In this document: positions 38,432 to 51,027 of the stretch, one piece after another
How positions within the stretch are numbered: position 1 is the stretch's first letter
How the letters are laid out: the number at the start of each line of letters is the position of its first letter
Assembly: GCA_009792885.1 (NCBI GenBank)
Contig: WMCF01000177.1
Location: 248,001-312,000 of the forward strand
Length of the DNA stretch: 64,000 nucleotides
Source of the DNA: Eremophila alpestris peregrina
Lineage: Eukaryota; Chordata; Aves; Passeriformes; Alaudidae
Direction of reading: 5' to 3'
Notes under the pieces: model-generated
The model's input: only the letters and a program-made list of their open reading frames with translations
Told to the model about the DNA's origin: nothing
The model's database searches: none
Made by a program: the position numbers and the translations under genes

Positions 38432-38538
38432 TCAGGGTACGGGCACCACACGCATGGTGTTGGTGTAGCCAGAGCCAGGGCGCCAGCCTGTCAGCACGAT
38501 CACCAGGTCGCCAGTCTTGAAGAACCCTCGAGCTTTGC
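38432..38538 (-). CDS. PKM: PKM exon 12 (residues 496-530)
   Basis: Encodes KARGFFKTGDLVIVLTGW and the C-terminus MRVVPVP, then TGA at 38434-38432. Contains the second part of the C-domain with the FBP-loop region TGWRPGSG. Acceptor CTCCTAG. Confidence 0.97.
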
Positions 38539-39111
38539 CTAGGAGAGAAGAGAGGTGTCAGAGCCCAGTCCCCCACCCTATCTCCTTGCCATAGGGTAAC
38601 AGTGCTCATCACCCACTCCCCAAGTCACCAAGGCTGCCTGTGCCACAGCAGTTGGGGCTCCAGGAGGGTGTCAAAACCCCACCTTCCTGCTGCCTGCTCA
38701 TCTGACACCCTTTGCCTCTGCTTTGGGGTTCTCTGCAACAGAGCTCAGAATTCCACAGCACAGGATTTGGAGGGGTGCAGGACAGAGTCAACCCCACCCC
38801 AGGCTTCCCTTGTCACTCAGGAGTGGTGAGTGTCACAGTTCCATCACCCACCACCATAAACCTAACCTGGTCTTCTGTTGGATCTCCTTAAAGGCAGCTG
38901 TGCCAAACCCACCACCCCATTTCCCAACCGGACATGGTGTTGCTCATGCAACCAACCATCTGTTTCCTGTCCGGATCCGGTTACCACACAGGCAGCCAGT
39001 TCCTCTCTTCCCATCACCAGTCCCTATCAGTGACCCCAAAGAACCACCTGGGTAGTGCCACCACGTCCCACCAGAGCCATGCTCCAGGGGAGGGGGAGCA
39101 GTGCCACTCAC

Positions 39112-39293
39112 CGACATTCATGCCCAGGTTGACGCGCAGGTCCACGTCCTCAGCCCAGGCGTCCTGGGCGGGGTCTTTGCAGAGCACGGGGAAGATGCCG
39201 CGGTACAGGTGGGCCTGGCGCGCCGTCTGCTCATTGCGGGTGATGGCGATGATGGGGGCCCGCGGGCGGTACCGCGACACCAGGTGTGCCGAC
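39112..39293 (-). CDS. PKM: PKM exon 11 (residues 435-496)
   Basis: A 182-bp exon, SAHLVSRYRPRAPIIAIT through DLRVNLGMNV. Its first base completes the Arg codon begun by exon 9 or 10. Acceptor CCTGCAG, donor GTGAGTG. Confidence 0.97.
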
Positions 39294-41389
39294 CTGCAGG
39301 GAGAACAGCCACACTGGGGCTCCACACACACAGCACAGCCCCACAGGGGACACCTGGGAAGGGCCTGTGGGAGCACAGCAGCCCCACGCTCTGTCAGCCA
39401 CGAGGAATCCCCAAAACCCCTGGGGGGACGTGACAGTCTCCGCAAGAGCCACTCACCAACCAGTGTGATGCTCTGCTGGACTCCAGTTAGGCAACTGGGC
39501 AGATCACCACTGGCTATCCCCACTGGTGGTGACAATCTCCTCACCTCCCAGCTTAGCAAGTGCCATCAGGGTGTTTTGGTCCCTGAACAAGCCTTTACTT
39601 GTCTCTGTTGCTACGTTAGGGTGGCGAGGTGCCATTTATTCTGGCCTCTGCAGGCAGGCCTTGGCATCTCAACAGGGGTCCCTGAAAGTTCCCTGTTTTG
39701 AGGAGCTCTGGGTTTTCAGGGTGGAAAGAGCTAGTGCCAGCAGCACTGCCCAAAGCATGCCAAGGAGGAAGCCATCTGCCTCCCAGCCACCTGCTGAAGC
39801 CAGCAAACAGGCCAGTTCCTCCACACACAGCTCTCCCCCTGCACCCCATCGGAAGCAAATGCAACAGAGGCCAAAATTTATACTGGGAAGTCAGTTATAA
39901 AGTCTTTCAATTGCTTTAAATGCCTTAAAATAGCAGCAGCAGAGCCTGGGTAGGAACTATACTACAGCTTTCCTTTCTATGAGCACCGCTGAGGGAGAGC
40001 AGACAGATTTAAACTGCAAGGCTGTGGCAGCTGCAGCTCCATCTTTCCAGCGGACATGCCAGTGCCTCCACTTGCTTTTGCAGCCTCGTTTAGTGGAGCC
40101 AAGCTCAGCAACACTCAGATGCAAAGTTTGCTGCTTAAAGCAGGGGCCAGCAGACTGCTCCAAGCACCCAACCACACGTGCCAGCTCTCAGACAATCCTT
40201 CCCACACTGTCCGAGCCACCTCCCGAGAGATCCAGGACATTCAGGTACTCACAAGAGTTAACCAAATCCACAGCTAAAAATATTCAAATATCAGAGTTCA
40301 AGTCTCTTTTAAAAGGTCAAGTGTAAGGCTGGAACATTTGAAAAAGAAACCTTAGAAGCACGAGGGTATCCCGAACTTGGTGCTTATAGTTGCTTCCTGA
40401 TCTCTGCAGAAAGTAATTTTCTGCTCAAAATCATTTTAAGCTATACATTTTGGTGAATGTAGATGTGTGGCCTTGTGGTCCTGTATGGCCACTAATCGTC
40501 CACATCTTCAGGGAGGTGGTGCCCAGCATACACAAGCACATCTTGTGCTGCACTGCTGCACTGCTGTTTTGGTGAATCCAGTGTGAGAAATCCTGATTTC
40601 CTTCCAGAAAGCAGTCTGAGACTTATGGTCGGACGTGCTTTGGGAGCAGGCAGCCCAGTTCCTCTAGATGGAAGAGCTGATCCATGAGACTCCAGCTCCC
40701 ATTCCTCAACTGGAAGAACAAGTCTCTGCTTGGCAGCTGTCACCGCTGTGGGACAGAAATCCCGAACTACATTGTTCCAGCACATTTCCCCTGCAGCCAC
40801 TGAGCTCACCTGTTGCCTGCCAGATGCCTGTCTGTGCAGAGAGATTACCTGCAGGCAGGCACAAGGAATCCTGGAAGAGGACTTTCCAACACTTCCTATT
40901 TCCCTGCCTACCAATCCCAGGCTGTGCAGTCCCTCTTCACCCCTTGGGCTCAGGCAAGCAGGGCTGATGACTGCAAAGTCCAAGCAAGGGACCAAAAATT
41001 TGGATGCTACTATAAAAGGCCAAAGCCTTGATTAAAAAAAAAAAAAAAATTCTGCATCCACTGAACTTCTGCCTCACTGTTACATTGAAGATTTCTTGCC
41101 AAGAAGTTTGAATTGAAGCTTCAACACTTATTTTCCCTTGGCTCTTCCAGCTGGCGCCACTGCCACTTGCAGCAGAGGGGGGAGGCTGGGCTCAGAGCTG
41201 GTGCCACGCTGGCAGAGGCAGGCTGAGGACTCCGAGTGCAGGGATGTGTCTCCATCTCCAGAGGAACCAGCACTGCAGGCACTGCCAGAACCTGACTCCA
41301 CCAGTCTCTCAAAGCCATGGTTTTGGGATTCTCCTTCCCCCACCCTGTCACACAGCAGGCTTGACCTGGGGGCACCTGTCCCCTCCTAC

Positions 41390-41556
41390 CTTCCAGACTT
41401 GGTGAGGACAATAATGGCCCCGCTGCAGCACTTGAAGGACGCTTCCACAGCGCCAACTGCAGCGGCCTCAGTGGGGTCGCAGTTGAGGGGGGTCAGGCGC
41501 CGCAGTTCCTCAAACAACTGCCTGTGAAAGATGGCGGCTTCGGCCTCCCGGGCAAT
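41390..41556 (-). CDS. PKM: PKM exon 10, M2-specific (residues 380-435)
   Basis: The 167-bp exon encodes IAREAEAAIFHRQLFEEL, then CCSGAIIVLTKSG. The Lys in LTKSG (human Lys433) and the paired Cys (human 423/424) identify the M2 type, which binds fructose-1,6-bisphosphate and is allosteric. Human Tyr390 is Phe here, and human Thr405-Ser406 is Asn-Cys. Acceptor CTTGTAG, donor GTAGGAG. Confidence 0.95.
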
Positions 41557-41981
41557 CTACAAGAGCAACACGCGTTCGGAAACAACACTCACGGCACGCA
41601 CTCGGGCACAGGGCAAGGTGCTCCAGCACGGGCTGCCACTTCCACACTGCCAGCCTTTGGCACTGTTACTGTTAATCAGTGAGCCCAGGCTAAGCTCACC
41701 CCAACAGCACATCCCTGTGGAGGAACCACTCGATTCCCACGGGTTCTTTTTGGAATGGTGGCACCTCACCCTGTCAAGCCCACACTCAGGTGACACTCAT
41801 GCCAAACTGCCAGGCACTCTCGCTCTGCTCCTGCCTGCTGGGGTCCCTCCCTGACAGGGTCAGCTCACATGGCAGCGGTTACACAAGGTTGGCACGGGCA
41901 GCGAGCAGCTGGCCGAAGACTGCAGTGTTAGAGTGCAGCGTGTTTTGCCACGGAAAGGGCTGGCCCAAGCCCCCTCTCTGA

Positions 41982-41987
41982 GCCCTA
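41982..41987 (-). promoter_or_regulatory. UAGGGC hnRNPA1-type element at the exon 9 donor
   Basis: On the PKM strand the exon 9 donor reads GTAGGGCT, which contains TAGGGC. This hexamer immediately downstream of exon 9 is the reported hnRNPA1 site that represses exon 9 in mammals. The exon 10 donor reads GTAGGAG and lacks it. Confidence 0.65.
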
Positions 41988-41988
41988 C

Positions 41989-42155
41989 CTGCCAGACTCA
42001 GTCAGGACTATCAGGGCTGCAGCTAAGCACTTAAAAGAGGCCTCCACCGCGCCCGCTGCCATGGCATCGGCAGGGTCCCTGTTGTTAACATTGAGGCGTA
42101 AAATTTCTTCGAACAGCTGACGATGGAACATTGCGGCCTCAGCCTCGCGGGCGAT
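41989..42155 (-). CDS. PKM: PKM exon 9, M1-specific (residues 380-435)
   Basis: The 167-bp exon encodes IAREAEAAMFHRQLFEEI and ends CLAAALIVLTESG. Glu instead of Lys in LTESG and CL instead of CC identify the constitutively active, muscle/brain-type M1 isoform; it resembles the chicken muscle enzyme. It is transcribed before exon 10, as in mammals. Acceptor CCTGCAG, donor GTAGGGC. Confidence 0.95.
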
Positions 42156-42164
42156 CTGCAGGCC

Positions 42165-42215
42165 CGAGTGGGAGGGAAGGAGGAGAACAGAGGAAAGAAA
42201 AGAAGGAAAGATATA
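42165..42215 (-). promoter_or_regulatory. Pyrimidine tract with UCUU motifs upstream of exon 9
   Basis: On the PKM strand the intron before exon 9 is a long C/U tract with three UCUU words (complements of 42195-42198, 42200-42203, 42208-42211). UCUU in pyrimidine tracts is the PTBP1 recognition word, and PTBP1 is known to repress mammalian PKM exon 9. Confidence 0.6.
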
Positions 42216-45174
42216 CCAGAGGAACATGAGATCACGTTAACTTGCTTTATTGTCATAGTATTGCATGCAGGAGGGGATTAAGATGAAGCTGTGAAGCTTT
42301 TTGGCTCTCAGGTTTTGACTTTGCTAAATGCAACCCAGACGAAGGTTCACCATACCATGGGACCGGCAGGCTCCAGTCAGTGGGCAGGCATTCCAAACAT
42401 GGCATTTTTGTTGGATTTGGGAGTTGTAGCAGAGCAGGCAAATGTAAATTACTTTTCAGGACCAGAACAAGCCAGCTCAGAGCCAGACCATGCTTTGTCA
42501 CGGCTGCTTATGACTTCCTTGAGAGACTCTTGTGCCACCTACCTGCCTGCCCAGGTCCTGCTTGCAATTCTGTAAAAGGGAATCTGGCTTCTTTTCTTAG
42601 GCTCCCAACACCAGAGTGTTGCTAGAACAGTTTTCATGGAGCCAACATGCAAGCAACACACTCTGAATGTCACCCCTGAATGTGGGAGACTGTTGTCTCA
42701 ACCTTTTAACATTTAGCTGAACTTTAGAGTCAGTGAAGGTTTGGCTTATCTTGAGAGCAAATAACTATTTAGTTTGAGAGCCAATAAAGATTTATTTTAA
42801 CTTGAGAGTCAATAAAGCTTCACATTCAAGTGGATACCAATTTCCTTTTGGTAATAGGGAAATAAACAGGAACAAGTCTTCCTTATAGGGTTGTCACAAT
42901 GTAGATGTTGGGGTGTTTGTACAGTGCCAGATAAGGACAGATGAGAGGGACAGAGGCATAACTAAAGGCTTTGTGTTCTGGCTGAGCATTAGCAACAGGT
43001 TCAGCAACCTGTTCATCCCAGAATCCTGGGAATCATCATGTTTAATCACCTTGGAAGGCTTGACAACCCAATAAAGAAGGCTTGCAGAGACTAGAAAAGC
43101 ATGCAAAGGTTCATGATCTTCTCAAGGACAACTTCACCCAGTTACTCCACAAAGCATGACAATTTCATGTTAAATTAGAGATTCATGTGCCATTATAGTG
43201 AAAGCTCTGGAGTTATAAAAATCAGGATTTTGCTACTCTAGTGCTGATGAATTATTTTATGCGATGCTGGGAATTATCTCTTCCAGAGTTACCAGTTTAA
43301 GCCAAAGTAGTTAAGTATCTTAGGTCTAAAAATAACAGGACACAGGCGGCAGTCCGGAACAGCAGGCCAGTGCCAACTTGTCCTAAAGCATTTTGTTACT
43401 GCTGGATTTAGATAAAAGGGGAGTATTTGCATCACAACACTTACTCCAAATGCAGGAGCTGGGAGCCTGGCAGTTTATGTTCTGCTCCTGGTACAAAGGC
43501 AGCAGCTCCATGTAACACAGAGAGCAAACCTGATTTTAGAGGGAAGTCTGCACTCCCCACGTGTTATGTAATGTGGGAATACAGGTGTCTGCTTTGACAG
43601 CAGCTGCAGAGGGGCACAGCAGTCCTTAACTTCACCCCACAGCTGGATTTGCTCAGACAGGATTAGCTATAGAGGGTTTCCAGTTGGTGCATGGGTGGAG
43701 ATATCAGGAGGTGGGAGAAAGGAAAATGGAGAGGCTGTTTAAACCTTGGTCCCATCAGGCAGCACAGCATGGCCAGGCTGGGTTTTGAAGTGTGGATCCT
43801 GAAGTGGAATGGATGCCCACACCCACCTACAGCAATCAGCCTGCCCAGGATTTGGAAGTTTGCTACTGCCCACTTCAGATGGTAACATCCACCTGGCTCC
43901 AGCCATGCTGCAGACCTCCAGACCATGATTGCTCAGGACATTGTTGCTGGGCTTGACTAACAACAAGTGAATTAGTTCAGAGAAAAGATCCTCACTGTAC
44001 TGGCATGTGCTCCTACCACAAGAATTGGCACCTTGCTGCCTGGAACATCTTACATTTAGTCAATCTGTATTTCAATTTCTGCACAGTGTTAAAGCTTTCA
44101 GTGCTTCTCCAGGGGCCCTGGTGGAATGAACACCATGCCCATGCCTGCAGGAAGAGGGAAGCACATGCAACAGATCCTCAAATCAGGCTACAGGTACACC
44201 ACCACCTGCCCAGACCAAAGAATTAATGCCAGGATGGAAATCAAGGTGTAAGGTTTGCTGCAGCAAGTTCCGAAGTCTTGGTAGGCAGTCAATCCTTGTG
44301 ATTTAGGGGGTTGGAAAAGGAGGGAGAGGTTCTAAGGTGCACTGTTAGCATTTGGCCTGTAAAGGAGCACCACTGCCCAGTGATCCTAAGTTTTGTTTTG
44401 CATTTGCCTCATGCAAAAAACACCACTCCATACTGAGGGGTAAAAGATGATTAGGTAACACACTGCAAACCAACACTGGCTGAGTTGAATAACCAATAGA
44501 ACCTGAATTACAAATAAAACTGGTGAGAGTTAGAACTTGTGAGTTACCACTGCTGTCATTCACAGCACTGGTAACTGGGGAGCAGCAACGCTCACAGGTA
44601 CTTGACATCAGGCTTTTATCAGCTGAAACACGAACTTGAAGCAGAGCAGAGGTTTCTGGCAGTTCAGGCATGTAAAATATGGTGCAGTCAGTACTCATGC
44701 AACAAACCCCCCAACCCCCAGCACACAGCAGGTGCTGAATGTAACAGTACTATAAATCACCCTCAGGAGCCTCCCCACCCCCTCCCATGCAGGACTCAGC
44801 CAAAACCTCTCATTATCTATAGATAAACTGCTTAAAGCAGCTCCTTGATCCTGCAGAACTTTAAGGCATTTAATATGCCACTGCAGTAGGACATTAGATG
44901 AAATTTCTGTCGAGGTAACGGCAAAAAGAAATGGGAATTTTACATCTCAGCATTGCAAAGCAGCTCTCAGCTCTGCTTGGCAAGTTTGGAGCACACAAAG
45001 TGAGATGCCAGGCCCTCAGGACCATGTTTGTTCAAAAAAAAAAAATCACACACAGCTGAGTGTGAGTACAGAAATGGCTATTTTAGGCAGCTGGGTCCAT
45101 TTAGGCCTTTGAGTGGCCAGCTCAGGTGGCTGAGAGCAGGGTGGTGTCCCTGTCCCCAGCAGGGCAGTACTCAC
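42216..45174 (-). other. PKM: PKM intron 8
   Basis: About 3 kb of non-coding sequence, the longest intron between coding exons except intron 3. Around 42749-42817 the word TTGAGAGCCAATAAAG recurs in three imperfect copies about 34 bp apart. No third exon-9/10-like copy is present. Confidence 0.7.
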
Positions 45175-45327
45175 AGCGTGCTGCATGCGCACAGCCTCCA
45201 GGGGATAGTCTCCCTTGGCTGTTTCCCCCGAGAGCATGATGCAGTCTGCTCCGTCCAGGACGGCGTTGGCCACGTCGCTGCCCTCAGCGCGTGTGGGGCG
45301 AGGCTTCTTGATCATGCTTTCCAGCAT
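45175..45327 (-). CDS. PKM: PKM exon 8 (residues 329-379)
   Basis: A 153-bp phase-0 exon, MLESMIKKPRPTRAEG, CIMLSGETAKGDYP, AVRMQHA. Almost identical to mammals. Acceptor CCCCCAG, donor GTGAGTA. Confidence 0.98.
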
Positions 45328-46626
45328 CTGGGGGAGAACAAACCCACAGGGATCAGCACACTGCCAGAGGAAGCAGCTGCACTTCCATACCCCTTATGGC
45401 TTGGGCACAAAGTGGGATGCAACCTCAGGACTCCAAGAGTTCTCCATGTGTATGGAACAGAAAAGGGGTCTGGTCCCTAAACCAGCTTTGAAAGCATCCA
45501 ACAGTAAGGAAAACAACCCATTCCATTTCATACCCATTCCACATTTAACTCCTTTTCTGGGGAGATTTAAGCCACACAACATCCCAGACAAAATGCTCCA
45601 ACCTTCAACTTCTCAGCACAAGGAACTCAGAGCTCTTTAGAGCAGAGTGTGGCATTAGATGAATTAATGGAAAGCTCAAATCCAGTCATACATTCTCCAA
45701 TTCGGGGATTTTATCATCTGGAAATCACAAAGAGCAGGGTCTGCACCAGTGAAGTCACCTTCTCCCAACACAAGATTTCAAATGCTTTAAGCAGTATGTA
45801 CAGGGTATTAAGTTCAGAACAGTTAACTCCACCAGCTTTCTAAGCATCCCCACTTAAAAGAGTGGAGAATGGGACAGCTTTCCATGAGGTTAGTACTTAA
45901 CTCTTTCCACACCCCAAGTCTGGCCAGCTCTCCTGTCTTCCTCAGGTGCTCAGCTTCCCCCCAGCTAGAGCTCACCACTTATTTAAACATAATTTGCTTC
46001 ACATTGCCTGAGGCTGTGTTCTAGCTGTATTTCTGGAGCAATACAGGAAAAACGGGCATATCCCACTGTAAATCCAGAACCTTGTTAAATGACTGCTGTC
46101 TAATGACAGTCTTCAATTTCACAGCCTGTGTGCAGAACAAGGACAGCCAGGAAACCAGTCCTCCCAGTGCTTGAGGACTGTGCATGTGATCCCTACCAAC
46201 CCAAGAAAAAAGAGATGGATCCTTTACTCGGTTCCTTCTGGAGCTGCAGTGTGTGTACATTTTCTAAGATACCTGGGAACCCCAGCAAACTTTTCCTGCC
46301 AGGCAGAGATGTGCTGCCTCAAGATGCAAAGGAAAAGCATGTGCCATTTTTCTCATTCATGTGCCCCTGAATTTGCAGGGTCAGCCCCAACAGTTCATTA
46401 TCACATGACGTTTTGAGGTGTATAACCTTTGGCAAGAAGTCCCATAATCTAATTGAAAAAGATCCAAACCACAGAAGTACCTATAAATATGATCTTTTCA
46501 GCTATGAGCAAAACCTCTCTGCATCTCACTCTTTAACCAATGTCACCAACCCAACATGGGCTGTCCCCAGTATTCCCTCCTGGTCAGACTCTGGCAGTGA
46601 GGAGCCAAAGGTGGCACTTGCAGTAC

Positions 46627-46777
46627 CTGAGTGGCACAGATGATGGGTTTGCCAGCCCTGTTGCAGCGCCCAATCATCATCTTCTGGGCAAGGAAGACTT
46701 TCTCAGCTGGGATCTCAATTCCCAGGTCACCACGGGCCACCATAATGCCATCGCTGGCCTCCATGATCTCATCAAAC
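46627..46777 (-). CDS. PKM: PKM exon 7 (residues 278-328)
   Basis: A 151-bp exon, FDEIMEASDGIMVARGDLG with the Mg-binding Asp295, then AEKVFLAQKMM and ICATQ. Acceptor CTGTCAG, donor GTACTGC. Confidence 0.98.
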
Positions 46778-47037
46778 CTGACAGCAAGAGAAGAGCTGTG
46801 TTATTCCATTTGTCCTGCAAAGCACTTTCCCATCTGTCTGTCCTCCTCTGAAAGGAGCACACATGCTTTTCATGGGCTGGTTGGGTTCCTGCAGCACCAA
46901 GGGAGGAGGAAGAAAACCAGGAGCAAGGCACAGCACATATTCAGTGCTACACAAAGCTGTCTGAAGCTACAAAAAGGGAGTGTGAGTTGCTTTATTTCAG
47001 TATGACAAACCCAAAGCATCCCCTGCACAAAGCTCAC

Positions 47038-47308
47038 CTGCGCACACCCTCGTGGTTCTCGATCTTGCTGATGATCTTGATGTTCTTTCCCTTTTCCCCC
47101 AGCACCTTCCTGACAGCGTGGACATCAGCAGCCTTGCGGATGAAGGAAGCAAACACCATATCCACGTTCTGCTCCACACCGAATTTCAGGTCCTGGATGT
47201 CCTTCTCAGAGACAGCGGGCAGGTCGACGGCAGCGCCGGGCAGGTTCACGCCCTTCTTGCTGCCCAGCATGCCGCCATTCTCAACCTCAGTCATCACATA
47301 GTCCTTCC
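47038..47308 (-). CDS. PKM: PKM exon 6 (residues 188-278)
   Basis: A 271-bp exon carrying SKKGVNLPGAAVDLP and SKIENHEG with catalytic Lys269 and Mg ligand Glu271. Acceptor GTTTCAG, donor GTGAGCT. Confidence 0.98.
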
Positions 47309-48090
47309 CTGAAACAAGTGTTCCCATGGTCAGTGTTTATGGACAGCTCCTGCTACCAGCTCCCACACCCCCTCCCTGCCTGGGAACTGCAGTGCCAGCA
47401 GCGGCACACGCGATAAAAAGCACATCCCATCCTTCAGAGCATTTCTGTACCACGTGAGCTTGCAGTTTACCCTTGGGAACGTGATAAATGTCTAAAAGAA
47501 CTTCTAGGCTGCTCCTGGATAAGATACCAGCTGTACCCTGCAGGAGGTTGGGATTGCCTCCCCCAAGAAAAGCTAGCAGGTTGCAGTTTTGCACACAGAG
47601 CCCTGCAACACCAAACTGAGCACCCCAAAAGCCTCACCTTCCACTCCCTACATGCTCACAAGATTAGAGGCTTGAGGCTAGAGCTGTTTAGGCAGCACTA
47701 TACAGGGAAGTAACCTTGCCTCTACATTACCAGTTAAAACCAGTTCTAGCTCTAACTAGGAAGTCCAGGGTCTGTGATGTAAAACTAGTTAAATCCTGCA
47801 TTCAGAGCATGAATTAGCCTGTATGATCTTGAACAGTGGTATAGCCTTACCACACATTCCCCTTTGAAGATGGGGTTTAAATGCCAGCCCAGTGAAACAC
47901 AGCTGAAGTTAGTTTTTGGAAAGTTCCTACACTTGAGACAGAGAAATTTAAAGCCTCACTACACCATCAAGAACTATTTTCTCCTTTCTTCAACACACAA
48001 CTGAAAGCTAAGAAACAATTACTGGACAGAAAGCACAAGAATGTTCTAAGGAAAACTCAAACAAGCAGAGCTGAAATGGCTGTTACCCAC

Positions 48091-48277
48091 CTTTCTCCTT
48101 AACCAGCAAAGAAATCAGACCATCATCCACGTAGATTTTGCTGCCAACTTCTACAACTTTGGTGAGATTCTTGTAGTCCAGCCAGAGCGTGTTCTCATCA
48201 CAGTTCTCCATGAAGGCATCGTCCAGGGTCACTTTGAGTTGCGAACCCTTCTTCAGCTCTACTTCTGCTGTGCCACT
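48091..48277 (-). CDS. PKM: PKM exon 5 (residues 126-188, B domain)
   Basis: A 187-bp exon, SGTAEVELKKGSQLKVTL to SKIYVDDGLISLL: the lid (B) domain that closes over the active site. Acceptor CACACAG, donor GTGGGTA. Confidence 0.98.
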
Positions 48278-48468
48278 CTGTGTGACAACAAAACCAGTAA
48301 AAACCAGCACACCACCACCTCCCAGCCCACAGCAGCTTGTCAGAAGTTTTGGGAGGTGCACTGTTACCTCGTTTCCTATGATATTTTTTTATTTGGAAAC
48401 AGTCACAGGCTTAACATAGTATCGAGTCTATGTGGTGAAAAAAAGTGGGATAAAAAAAAGGAACTTAC

Positions 48469-48600
48469 TCCCTTAATGAGTCCAGTTCGGATTTCAGGTC
48501 CCTTGGTGTCCAGTGCAATAGCCACAGGTCTGTAGGTGATGGGATCAGAGGCAAAGCTCTCTGTGGCTTCTCGCACGTTCTTGATTGTGCCCGCATGATA
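48469..48600 (-). CDS. PKM: PKM exon 4 (residues 82-125)
   Basis: A 132-bp phase-0 exon, YHAGTIKNVREATESFASD and ALDTKGPEIRTGLIKG. The Tyr corresponding to human Tyr105 is kept (TYRP). Acceptor TTGCCAG, donor GTAAGTT. Confidence 0.98.
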
Positions 48601-50684
48601 CTGGCAATAACAGAAGATGGAAATGTTAAAGCTGGTTCTACCCTGCTGCTCACAGAAAAGACCTCTGTGCACCCCCAAGCCTGCCCAAGCTGACAGTTCT
48701 GCTCTCAGTTTCAGTTCTACCTTCAAAATTTAACTCAGACAAAGCCTGCAGTAAAGCAGAGTACAAGGATACAAGGGCCTTCCTGCCATGAAGGTGGAGT
48801 CTGGAAGTGATCTGGTGTGCCCTCAGCTCTAATTCTGGAAGGACAACTCAAGGAGACAGTCCCGAGGTCTGGCTGAAATGATTTTCCATGAGGACACACA
48901 TCTGTAGGGTGGCTCACCAACGAGCAGGGCTTTAGGAGTAACTTTTCCAAAAGCTTTCCTGAACACCTGCCTGTTCAATACACCGGAATATTTACAGCAC
49001 CAGCAGCTGGATAATTGTGTGCATTGAAAGACACCTGATAGCAGAAGAATGTCACAGTGCCACACACAGCTGTGCTCCTCCCACCAGAGCAAGGGAAGAT
49101 GCCTCTCCACACTGCTAGCTCCCACACACTTCCAGCCTGAACCACTATCAGTTCTGCAGGTGGACAGGCTTTTCACTCTTTGGCCTCAACTCTCACAGAT
49201 AAAAGGATTTGCCAAAAGAATGTTATCCATGTAAATATTTACAGTTTATTTCCAGAGTCAAAGCAATCACAGACAGTTCAATACTGCAGCACCACACGCC
49301 TGGCTTCCAAACCTTGTTTGCAAGAGCATTTTACTAAATGCTGCCAGTTTTAAGATAGCTTTGTAAGAAAACCCATCCCAGCTCCCCCTAATGTGCTATA
49401 GATGGCCAGCAGATCAGTTTACTTTACTTGTTCAAACAACATTAAGAGATAACTATAACTATTTACAACTACTAAGAATTGTGTAACACTTGACAGACTT
49501 TAGTAGGTGAGACATACCCTTTCCTGTCTGTGCCACATGGACTGATGGAGTTTGACCTGACTCACCCGGAACACTCGCTTCCCTCGTGCCACTCACCCAT
49601 CCCAACACGAGCTCTCCACACTGACTTCAGTATCTCAGGGATGATAAGCCAGCAGCAGGAAGGTGAGCTTAGAAAAAGCCATGCTAAAGTTCACATGTGT
49701 GCCCTTAGCCAGAAATATCTAACAGCTGATAACTCTTTATAGTAAGAAAATGAGTCAGTTTATTGACTGAGAGTGCAAGCTGGGACTGAGATGGCCCTGA
49801 CCCTTCTGAGCACTGCAGCTGGGGTGGATGTAGCACACACCCTGACAGTGCCACAACACTTACTGAACCCAGTCATCTGGGATCTTTCCATTTTAGTTTG
49901 ATATCAAGGACTAACTGGCTCCTAGGGAGTCTGATCTTCTGAGGAGTTACACATGCAGAACAGGAATGCTGGAAGAGCTGGAGATAAAAGCCATTTTTAT
50001 TCTACGTAAAAGGCAGCCAGGCAGGTGTCAAAGCACCTCTGTTTAAAGATCAAGCCCTGGTAAATGCTTAGGGGTGGACACGAGAACTGAAGCACTTGTG
50101 ACAGATGGAAACTCTTTGGGACTTAACTGGAAACTGGAGTGTTTTGGAGGAGCCAGGAGGGGACATAAGCTTAGGACTTGCTATGGCTGATGGTCACACT
50201 GCAGGCTACAGCCACACCAGAGCCTGCAGTCAGCTTTGTTGGTATGAAATGTACAATGAGACCTCACACAAAGCAGGAAGACCTCAGCCAAGCTCACAGA
50301 CCGCAGCAACTGGGCAAGAACAGTGTGAGAATTCCCAGTTTCAGCCTGGCCACCAACTCCCTGACATGTCACCTGGCCCAGAAGCCGCCAAAGCCACAAG
50401 GATTTGACTCCTGGGATGCACTTACTCCACTCTATTCTCTCTCTAGGCTGATTTCCCAACTGCAAGGCATTCACTGACACTATCCCAGGGTGGTTAGTCA
50501 AGGTCTGGTGGTTGCCCACAGTTAAGTATCAGCCCTTTCGATCCTGACATGGCCCTGTACTCATTAAAGGCCACCCGGGTGAGAGGGCAAGCTGCAACAC
50601 ACCATGAGGCTCATGGGTCACTAAGTAAAGCCACCTACAGCTGCTACTGGGTGACATTTTGAAAGCTGGAAAGCAGCCAAGGTC

Positions 50685-50705
50685 AAAAAAAAAAAAAAAA
50701 AAAAA
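50685..50705. repeat. Poly(A) tract in PKM intron 3
   Basis: Twenty-one consecutive A. No retrocopy is recognised next to it. Confidence 0.9.
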
Positions 50706-51027
50706 CAAACCTCAGCAGAATGGGATCCTCAGCCCCTCCAGTATCACTGAGGATCTCAGCTATTTATAGCAATAACGACTTGACTTATCAAGTGTTGATT
50801 TCTTTTGACCTTCTTTTTCTAAGCTCACCACACCATGTCCCAAGCTCCATGGTGGGACCTCCCACAGTGCCAAGAAGGCACCCAGAGCAGCTGGTTAGCC
50901 AGAAAACCCAGGAGCCCATTCTTCCCACGGGGCACAGCAATTACATCAAATCACTAATAACAGATGACTTTTGATCAGAGTTATTCATTGATTGTGTGCT
51001 TGCGAAATCCCCAGCAATGGAACAGAA

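Noticed and set aside
41390..42155. PKM exons 9 and 10 seemed in reversed order compared with mammals
   Set aside because: The impression came from mislabelling. LTKSG with paired Cys marks M2 and LTESG marks M1. With that, M1 precedes M2 in transcription, as in mammals.
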